A stretch of DNA of 64,000 nucleotides from Bolinopsis microptera (lineage: Eukaryota; Ctenophora; Tentaculata; Lobata; Bolinopsidae): the NCBI RefSeq assembly GCF_026151205.1, contig NC_087072.1, forward strand, positions 1,190,375-1,254,374, in the 5' to 3' direction. How positions within the stretch are numbered: position 1 is the stretch's first letter; each line of letters starts with the position of its first letter. A program made the translations under genes and the position numbers. This document shows, piece after piece, positions 56,995-64,000 of this stretch. A model generated the notes under the pieces. The model saw only the letters and a list, made by a program, of their open reading frames with translations, was not told where the DNA came from and made no database searches.

Positions 56995-57769
56995 CCACGG
57001 AATCACAAGTACTGGTAACTGAGATGCCTTCTAACAACCAGAAGCCCAGAAGAAACTGCTCTTTCAAGACATACAGTTTAAGGGCATAATTGTTTTAATT
57101 TTATCTGCTTTTACTGTAGTTGAACTGCAACTATCATAATCTAACAGACATGATGGACAGTTGAGCTGAAGATTACATATATATTTGGCTTTCATTTATA
57201 TCAGCGTTGTTTTCAATGGCCTTCAAACTTCAGCTTTTTTGATGAAATAAGACCCTTCATGATTGAATTTCTCAGAAGTTTATTATCTTACTGTTGTTAA
57301 GTAAGTTTTTCACGGAGATATATTCATAAAAACACTGTCTAACATTTACTTCATCAAAGGTATGTGTATTTACAAACTACGATTCTGATAGAAATGAAAG
57401 CTACAAAAGTAAAGTGACAGATCTTTTTGCACGATAACTGTCTAAATACACAGCTGGTCTAAACACTAAACGCTATTTTAAATGCTTTGTGGTCGACTGA
57501 GGAGCATTGGTAGACATATTCAATGGTTTCCACATTTACGGAGACCAAGATAATAAATGCCACGCACACTATAGTTAGGTACAGCACACAGAACATTGCT
57601 AAATTCTAGTCCTGCCTCATCGATTTGAAATGAGAAATGAGCAGACAAAAGACGAAAAAGATTGACGCTCAGGACTGCCACATATAGAAACAACTGCAAC
57701 GATTAAATGCCTAAGGTATGTAATAAAGCATCCTTGGATAGTGCATTTAAAAATAAATACCCTTGTGTT

Positions 57770-58676
57770 GTTTTTGATTGAAATAAATTTTCGTGCACAT
57801 ACAGAATGAATGGTTAATAATTTAATATATATGTAGACCAAGGTCTGTGCACGGGATGCTTCCTGGAAGAATCCAGTTCTTTTAGCGGGGCACCCTACCT
57901 AAAGCCAAATTGAGATATAATAATCATATTCCTAGAGAAATAATCAGAAATCGAATACCAATCAAATAATATGATATATAGGAGTAGTAACCATATTTAC
58001 TATGGAAAATGCCCCAACCACATAGTGTAAATTTATATAGAAATCAAATTCCATATCATCATTAAACCTCAATAGTCAATATAATAGCCCAAGCAAAATT
58101 AAATAACTTCTTATATACCTTACTGTCATACTACAAATTAATTAAACATTTGAAATCTGTTAACCAGAGAATAAATTTCTAAACCTAATGCAAGTGAAAT
58201 AATTTAGATGCAATAATGAATGCCTAATGTGAGTATCATTTGTCAATGTCCTTGTAAAAAAGTCTGTAAAAGAGATATGAGTAACTAATATAGAAGAAAA
58301 AACAGGAAGTTGTCGTCTGTTGAAAAATAAATAAAATATCTAGAATATAAATTAGAATATAAAATAACATTCAGTCAATGTGTCGTCAATAAAATGTACA
58401 ATTATCAAATGTTAAAACTGGGTGATACAGTCACCAAAAATAAATACTAAGTATAATAAGTAAATAAATTAAATGTGGTCTATAAAACTACCACTAGGTA
58501 TAATAGGTCAATAAATTAAAAGTGGTTTATAAAACTACCACTGTGCGAACCCTTTCTCCAGTTAAAACATGTCAGTCATGTGCAAAATCAATCAAAATGG
58601 TAAGGTGGTAAAAAAGGGAAAATTCTTTCGATACATCAATTATATATGCCTCAGATTTAAAAGAATTAGAAGATAC
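57770..58676 (-). other. LINE-C 3' UTR
   Basis: AT-rich trailer without ORFs. It contains two near-direct repeats around TATAAAACTACCACT (about 58,480-58,495 and 58,530-58,545). It ends in a short A-rich tail on the minus strand. Confidence 0.65.
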
Positions 58677-61652
58677 TTAGTTATCGTCGACTATGATTGC
58701 AGTGTAAAATTTGTCATATGAATTGTCGACGGTGTAATTAGGGTCTGTTATTATAGATGAGAGTAGCTGTTTCTTATACGAATCACTAAAGCTTTTAACA
58801 TCGGGCAGATTTCGTAGATCTGTTGGAACATTATTCCAACATTTTGCCCCCAAGTATTGAAAGTTTTTATGTGATGTTGATCTATTAACATATAGGTTGC
58901 AGCTTTCGCCGCTCCTACTACCTCCTGATATGTAACTAAATTTGTTCATAAAGTTTGTAGGACAATTGTCATGGATGATTCTAAACATATAATTTGACAG
59001 ATGGAGTTGCCGTCTAAGATGGAGTGGTAACCATTTCATGTCTCTATAAACATTAAGGCTGCTCTCTGTTTGTGGAACGTTGAGAGCTATTTTGGCTACC
59101 TTTTTGTACAGAGTGTCAAGTTCAGCAAGTTTTGTCTTGCCAGCTCTACAATAGATCGTGTCTAAATAATCGAATTGTGGCAACATGAGTGCATTGGCAA
59201 ACATTTTCCTATATTTAATGGGTAGCAGTGCTTTACTTCTATACATGGCACCAATTCTCTTCATGACCTTCTTAATAATATAATCTACATGGCTTTTGAA
59301 GTTTAATTTACTATCTAGAATGAGGCCAAGATATTTTGTCTCTTTGCACTCCTTGATTGTGAAAGTTACCTCATTACATTCAATGGTTAATTCATCATGT
59401 TGATCAACAGAATCAAACAATAGGAATTCAGTCTTCTTTTCATTGAGTGATAATTTATTTACACTGAGCCATTTAAAGATTGTCATAAGTTCTATTTTCA
59501 TGTTTATAAATGTGCTTCTGCAGGTTTGATCAAAGAATAGTGCACCATCATCTGCAAATAGAAAGGGCTTAGATAGGTTACAGGCATAAATGATGTCATT
59601 TATGAAGATACTAAATAATATAGGCCCAATGATGCTTCCTTGTGGTACACCACTCAGAACTTCTAAAAATGAGCTTAGTTTGCCATTGATCCTAGTGCAT
59701 TGATATCTACAAGATAAGAAGTTCTTAAACCAGGTTAAAGCAATGCCACCAATTCCATAATATGCCAATTTTTGAAGCAATATTTCATGATTCACTGTGT
59801 CAAAGGCCTTCTTAAGATCAAGAAAGATGATTCCTGGTTTATAAGACTTAGATTTACTCATATATATTTCGTCCATCAGATCGTACATCAAATAAGTTGT
59901 GGAGTGATTTTTCCGAAAGCCATATTGATGCCGGATGAAAAGTTTGTTCTCTTCCATGTAATCAGTGAGTTGCTTGCCGACAAAGTATTCTATAAGTTTT
60001 CCTACAAGTGGAAGGATGGATATTGGCCTGTAATTATTAGGATCATCTTTCATTCCTGCCTTATGGATGGGAGTTACTCTAGCTTTTTTACAAAGGGTTG
60101 GTACAACACCTGTATTAAGGCTCAAATTGACAATATGGGTCAGTGGCTCAACTATGTGTGGTACAGCTTGCTTAAGTAAAAATAGAGGCACATCGTCATA
60201 TGAGGCCTTGTCATTCTTGAGCGTTTCGACATACATTAGGATATCAGTTTCATTTACTTCTTGGAATCTATCAAATGAGATGTTAGAAGTTCTAGGAGGT
60301 AAAAAATCAGTAAAACTAACTCTTTCAATACTGGGGGCCTGATTTTGTAATCTTGATCCAACATTTGCAAAATGAAAGTTAAATAGCTCAGGATCATTCT
60401 CATTGATAGTTTGACAATTAGTTGTACCAGGGGTCATATTTGATGCAAGTTTGATAGTTTTCCATACCCCTTTAAGATCATTCTTGGCACTTTTAACTTG
60501 TAGATCATCGATTACATTAGCCTTTTTGCAGGTTTTAGCTAATTTATTTCTAATATTTCTCTGAATCTTGTAGCAATCCCAGGCCTCATTACACTTTATA
60601 CATTTGCTACATATACCACATTTATTGCAATTTCCATTGTCTCTCTTATCCTTCTTTTTACGGAATTTCTTTAGAAGAAAATGTGTATGATTAATGGCAT
60701 TTAAAAGTTCAGTAGAAGGTTTATGTATGAACTTTTCATGCCTTTCTATGGTCTTGCAAGGGAAGAAGGTTGCATATGCCTGTTCAATATGATGACAAAG
60801 GCCAGCAGTGATAGCTTCAACATCTGTACTTTCCAATAGTGGACTGTAATCAGAACAGGTATCTAGATAGTCTAAGAATTGTTTAACATTACGTTTACAA
60901 TGATTTCTAATTTCAACCTTTTCAAATTTAGGAGCTATAGGTACTTTACAATCTATCTCACACATAATAGCTTGATGATCCCCAATACGTTCATCAAGAA
61001 CAGAAGATTGAACAAAATCTGCATAACAGTTAGTGAATATTACATCAATAGTAGTCTGGGTAAAATTGTCTCCACGTTTAGCAACTCTAGTTATCCCTTG
61101 AATGGTTTGAACTAGATTGTAACATCTCAAGGTCATATCTAATTTTTTGTACTGGGTTGATGAGATATTATTCTGGTCAATGTTTATATCCCCAATCCAG
61201 ATAACCTTTTTCCCGTTCAATTTTTTCATGCAAAAATGAATGTACTCAATAAAGTTATCAACACTGCAATAATTTCCAGAGCGATAGAAGCAGCAAACAT
61301 TGATCTTGCTATTCTTAAGCTTCACCCATAATGCTTCAATGTTATCAAGCTTACTATCCATAACTAATTCTGTGTAAGCTAGTTTTTTGTTTATCATTAA
61401 GCCGCAACCACCCCTAGAACTGTTTGGCCTGTCGCATCGCATAATGTTGAAGGAGGAAGGAATATTTATGGTGTCTGTGTCAATAGTATCATTAAGATTC
61501 ATCTCATTTAGGGAAAGTATGTCTAGCTTATGATCTCGAATGAGTTGAGTAAGTTCATTACTTTTAGCTAAATTTAGGAGACCACCTTGAATGTTACAGT
61601 GACCAATGCAAAGGTTATGAAATTTGTCAGCTGAGTTGTGAATATTTGTCAT
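58677..61652 (-). CDS. LINE-C ORF2: APE endonuclease - reverse transcriptase
   Basis: The protein has 991 residues. Endonuclease: GHCNIQGG (17-24), LSLNEMN (46-52), IWIGDINID (151-159), TTIDVIF (200-206), IGDHQAI (223-229). A Cys-rich segment follows (C342, C345, C348, C351, C354, C360, around NCNKCGICSKCIKC), an unusual zinc-ribbon-like insertion before the RT. RT: VTPIHKAG (526-533), NNYRPISILPL (539-549), FLDLKKAFDTVNHEILL (610-626), SGVPQGSIIGPILFSIFIND (667-686), FADDGALFF (699-707), LNEKKTEFLLF. These are CR1/jockey-type blocks with all catalytic residues. The C-terminal WLPLHLRR and CWNNVPTDLR blocks are also typical. Intact. Confidence 0.95.
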   Translation of the reverse strand: MTNIHNSADKFHNLCIGHCNIQGGLLNLAKSNELTQLIRDHKLDILSLNEMNLNDTIDTDTINIPSSFNIMRCDRPNSSRGGCGLMINKKLAYTELVMDSKLDNIEALWVKLKNSKINVCCFYRSGNYCSVDNFIEYIHFCMKKLNGKKVIWIGDINIDQNNISSTQYKKLDMTLRCYNLVQTIQGITRVAKRGDNFTQTTIDVIFTNCYADFVQSSVLDERIGDHQAIMCEIDCKVPIAPKFEKVEIRNHCKRNVKQFLDYLDTCSDYSPLLESTDVEAITAGLCHHIEQAYATFFPCKTIERHEKFIHKPSTELLNAINHTHFLLKKFRKKKDKRDNGNCNKCGICSKCIKCNEAWDCYKIQRNIRNKLAKTCKKANVIDDLQVKSAKNDLKGVWKTIKLASNMTPGTTNCQTINENDPELFNFHFANVGSRLQNQAPSIERVSFTDFLPPRTSNISFDRFQEVNETDILMYVETLKNDKASYDDVPLFLLKQAVPHIVEPLTHIVNLSLNTGVVPTLCKKARVTPIHKAGMKDDPNNYRPISILPLVGKLIEYFVGKQLTDYMEENKLFIRHQYGFRKNHSTTYLMYDLMDEIYMSKSKSYKPGIIFLDLKKAFDTVNHEILLQKLAYYGIGGIALTWFKNFLSCRYQCTRINGKLSSFLEVLSGVPQGSIIGPILFSIFINDIIYACNLSKPFLFADDGALFFDQTCRSTFINMKIELMTIFKWLSVNKLSLNEKKTEFLLFDSVDQHDELTIECNEVTFTIKECKETKYLGLILDSKLNFKSHVDYIIKKVMKRIGAMYRSKALLPIKYRKMFANALMLPQFDYLDTIYCRAGKTKLAELDTLYKKVAKIALNVPQTESSLNVYRDMKWLPLHLRRQLHLSNYMFRIIHDNCPTNFMNKFSYISGGSRSGESCNLYVNRSTSHKNFQYLGAKCWNNVPTDLRNLPDVKSFSDSYKKQLLSSIITDPNYTVDNSYDKFYTAIIVDDN

Positions 61653-61787
61653 TTCACAAAACGTGTTAGTCGTTGTGTCTGATTAAACTAAAATCAGGTG
61701 AAAATTATCCGCCTGTAAATATTTTCAATAGAAAAGTTTTAAACTTGAAATCAAAATAAATATTCAGGTGGAAATGTCATGTCGATT

Positions 61788-63398
61788 TCAATGGTGAGCA
61801 TAGTACTTGATGTGCTTTGCTAGTTTAAAGATACCATCGCTGTTTAGATGCACATTGTCTTCCCCAAATCTACTAAAACAAGATGATTTCCTAAATCCAG
61901 ATCTATCACTAAACAAAAATCGATTCATCTCTGTGGGTATAAAGCTAACAAACGAGTATTTGGAAGGAATCTTAGATAAAAAGATATTGATGTCATTTAT
62001 CACTTTATTTCTAGCAAAACTTTCTCTTGGTAAAATGTTTATGATCTTAATTTTTGCAGCTGGAGCCCACGAGTGAAGTGACTGGATCAGATTATCAATA
62101 GAGCGATTGGTGTTATCAAGGGCCTTTGCTTTTCCTGTGAACTCATCTGGTGACAATAATCTATTCCTCATGTGTCGAGGACTCTCTAGGATTAAGTCCA
62201 CATCATTAGTTCCACACATGAGTACGATGGTCTTCACATTATTTGCATCAATTGACCTCTTTCTTTCATCTGAGTGGAAGCGTTCATTGATACCGTTTGC
62301 AATGCCACCAGGATAGTGAAATACATGTGCTTCTTGATGAGCAGAGGATAGTTTTGTAGCATCTAACTTGGAGAACATGCTTGAGCTAACATACACAGCA
62401 AGGGATTTGCTTTTGACTGAAGCAGGGGATACGGTGCTCTTATGAGTGATTTTGTTGGGTGATGATTTCCCTTTGATTGAGGGTTCAGTTTCTCCTACAG
62501 TAACGAAAGGCTTACTTGAGGTATCGGGTGGAGCAGACAGGGTTGCACTGCCATCAATCTGGCGCAGAGTAATGCTAATTCTCATGTCATCAGTATGGTC
62601 CTGAATAAGGCTGTGTTCAAAGCTGTCCTGAGATTTTCTGGTCATAATCATTATGTCGCCATGGGAGAGAGTAAGATTGGCAACGTGGACTTTGCTTTTA
62701 GACCTAAAACTGAGGACTCTTGTTGCTCCTAACGATATGGTGGAAATCATGGAGCCTGGTGATATGGACCTCTCATCATCTGAATGGAATGGTATACCTT
62801 GCTTGCCATTTTCATACTTAGTGATCATGGCGCTGTTAAATATCAGACTTGGGAACTGTGAGCGTAAACGTTCTATAATAGACTTTAATAAGGGATTGTC
62901 ATTTAACGGCCTTGTGTTATGGAAGCCTCCATTGTAGGCATATGGGAAATCCCCATAGTATGCTACAGCCCTATTGTTAAACGTTTGTGTGTATTGTGTT
63001 TCCATATCCAACTTGAGAGTATCAACAAACCTGAATACACCTCGACTCAAATCATGATATGGATTGATGGACTTATCCACAACGTTAACACTGGTTGAAG
63101 ATTGTTTGTTAACATCAGAAGAATTCACAAGAGATGGGTTGCTATTAAGTTCAGTCACACTGCTAACTTCACAGTTTTGAGTTTCTGATTCATGTTCAGA
63201 GATAAGAACATTGTCCCCGCAAGAGAATGGAACCGCAATTTTGTCATGGCCTGAGCCTTGGGTAAGTTTGGTTAGACGAGCAATTTGTCTCCTCAAATTG
63301 TCGTTTTCAAGACTTAGTGATACACAGGTAGAACATTTTGCTTTTGCACTGTTAGGTCTGTCACGAAGGCTGTAATTTCTGATTGGGATACCGGACAT
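61788..63398 (-). CDS. LINE-C ORF1: AlkB-type 2OG-Fe(II) dioxygenase fused to SGNH hydrolase
   Basis: The 536-residue protein starts with a CSTC pair and a short coiled coil (22-44). Residues about 118-281 form an AlkB-type dioxygenase: YYGDFPYAYNGG (147-158), MITKYENGKQGIPFHSDDE (191-209) with iron ligands H205 and D207, ISLGATR (221-227), LSHGDIMIMT (244-253), the third iron ligand H262 in FEHSL, and R273...R279 in MRISITLRQ for 2OG binding. AlkB enzymes remove alkyl groups from nucleic-acid bases. The C-terminal half is an SGNH esterase: Ser in VSSSM (337-341), YPGG (362-365), MCGTNDV (394-400) and DNVHLN (514-519). SGNH domains are known in CR1-type ORF1. The AlkB partner is unusual. It sits 135 nt upstream of ORF2. 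Confidence 0.9.
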   Translation of the reverse strand: MSGIPIRNYSLRDRPNSAKAKCSTCVSLSLENDNLRRQIARLTKLTQGSGHDKIAVPFSCGDNVLISEHESETQNCEVSSVTELNSNPSLVNSSDVNKQSSTSVNVVDKSINPYHDLSRGVFRFVDTLKLDMETQYTQTFNNRAVAYYGDFPYAYNGGFHNTRPLNDNPLLKSIIERLRSQFPSLIFNSAMITKYENGKQGIPFHSDDERSISPGSMISTISLGATRVLSFRSKSKVHVANLTLSHGDIMIMTRKSQDSFEHSLIQDHTDDMRISITLRQIDGSATLSAPPDTSSKPFVTVGETEPSIKGKSSPNKITHKSTVSPASVKSKSLAVYVSSSMFSKLDATKLSSAHQEAHVFHYPGGIANGINERFHSDERKRSIDANNVKTIVLMCGTNDVDLILESPRHMRNRLLSPDEFTGKAKALDNTNRSIDNLIQSLHSWAPAAKIKIINILPRESFARNKVINDINIFLSKIPSKYSFVSFIPTEMNRFLFSDRSGFRKSSCFSRFGEDNVHLNSDGIFKLAKHIKYYAHH

Positions 63399-63740
63399 AG
63401 TTCAAATAAACACAATAATGCAAAGAATTCAGGATAGAGTCTAAAACCGATGCTACTGTTTATAGTTATTTAGTTGTTGATTACAGTACCTTTGCAGCAA
63501 TTCAGAAGATGGGAATGAGTGGTGTCTGATATTCTTTAGGTGATAGATGGGTGATAGGTGATAGATGGGAGTTAACAGCTCTTAAAAACGATGTCTGATA
63601 GTCTTTAGGGTGTCTTTAAATAAACTATCGTGCAACAACCATTTACATCGACATACAACCTGTAATGGTTGCTACATTTGATTGAGGTGTTAATTCCCAC
63701 TAGGGGTCCTCAAATTATTTGTTGTATAGTAGTGTTGGCT
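63399..63740 (-). other. LINE-C 5' leader with shared module
   Basis: Non-coding leader. At its outer end (63,709-63,737, minus strand) it carries CACTACTATACAACAAAT, the core of the 41-bp module. Direct repeats of GATAGATGGG occur at about 63,541-63,570. Confidence 0.6.
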
Positions 63741-64000
63741 CTGCACAAGCAGAGCCAGTGGTTTACTTAATACAACATCAAACGACAATTGATATGTGAA
63801 GTTTGTTGCTATGATGTTTGAATAGTGAGGTATCCTTCTTAAAAAAAGTAATTTTGATGATCATTTTTATCGTAACCTGGTTCCCATTATACAATTTTCT
63901 TTCATTTCAGGTCTAATTAGTTAGTGAACAATTGCTGAAGCCTGTAACCGGAGATTTGTGCGTTAAACATATTACATCAGACTACACAGACTTTTATGAG
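63741..64000 (-). repeat. Second palindrome, right arm (outer part)
   Basis: Reverse complement of about 53,945-54,204 with about one difference per 30-40 bases. It runs to the window edge, so the outer end of the palindrome is not seen. Confidence 0.85.

Larger units (their letters stand above)
56140..57769 (-). repeat. Second palindrome, right arm (inner part)
   Basis: Reverse complement of 54,205-55,880. It ends at CCCTTGTGTTG (57,769), where the left arm continues TGCACAAGC. The missing continuation is found at 63,741, beyond the inserted LINE. Confidence 0.85.
57770..63740 (-). mobile_element. Two-ORF LINE with AlkB-SGNH ORF1 (LINE-C), inserted in the palindrome
   Basis: The intact element on the minus strand has a 5' leader (63,740-63,399) beginning with the shared module, ORF1 63,398-61,788, a 135-nt gap, ORF2 61,652-58,677, and a 3' UTR of about 900 nt ending TTTCAATCAAAAA at 57,770. 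The insertion splits the right palindrome arm between TGTTG and TGCAC. The target duplication is unclear, with GTGTTG present on both sides. ORF2 resembles CR1/jockey-group proteins. Confidence 0.9.

Overview
This is a repeat-dominated stretch of an invertebrate animal genome. The evidence is the set of retroelement families: APE-type LINEs with SGNH-esterase or PHD-finger ORF1 proteins, GIY-YIG Penelope-like elements (PLEs), a compact RTE-like LINE and a tRNA-derived SINE. I found no convincing host gene, rRNA, true tRNA or CRISPR. The species cannot be named from this sequence.

The first 38.5 kb is one giant inverted repeat. The left arm (about 1,030-19,721) reads into its own reverse complement (19,731-38,470) across a 9-nt spacer. 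The left arm carries, in order: the tail of a PLE with a lone GIY-YIG domain; a 7-kb two-ORF LINE on the minus strand (ORF1 5,659-8,322, ORF2 1,942-5,568); a short dispersed repeat; a 5'-truncated PLE (RT end plus GIY-YIG nuclease); LINE tails; a long (GGGACA)n array; and a three-layer nest. In that nest a LINE C-terminal fragment is split by an element with terminal inverted repeats of a 17-bp unit, which is itself split by an intact RTE-like LINE (1,103-aa ORF, 23-bp target-site duplication). The right arm repeats everything in mirror order, but from about 20.9 to 36.85 kb it is full of indels and gains poly-C and A/T-rich insertions. It then becomes nearly identical to the left arm again with a sharp step. 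This pattern fits an unpolished fold-back read in an assembly better than an old biological palindrome.

From 38.5 to 52.8 kb the sequence is mostly repeats: a tandem array of about 415-bp units with PLE-related junctions, a 10-bp self-complementary minisatellite, a 55-bp tandem repeat, a hairpin-rich segment, a SINE, a decayed RTE-like LINE (45.8-49.2 kb), a dispersed tandem repeat of about 198 bp, and a TACGTCAC-type minisatellite holding a 272-bp run of almost pure G.

From 52.8 to 64 kb there is a PHD-finger ORF1 (LINE remnant), then a second, probably real palindrome (arms about 1.9 kb, AT-rich spacer of about 260 bp). Its right arm is interrupted by an intact two-ORF LINE (57.77-63.74 kb). 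The ORF1 of that LINE joins an AlkB-type 2OG-Fe(II) dioxygenase, with all its metal and 2OG ligands, to an SGNH hydrolase. ORF2 is an APE endonuclease-RT. The ORF1 of the first LINE appears to have the same layout but with the AlkB iron ligands largely lost. This AlkB-SGNH pairing in LINE ORF1 proteins is the most interesting biology in the window.
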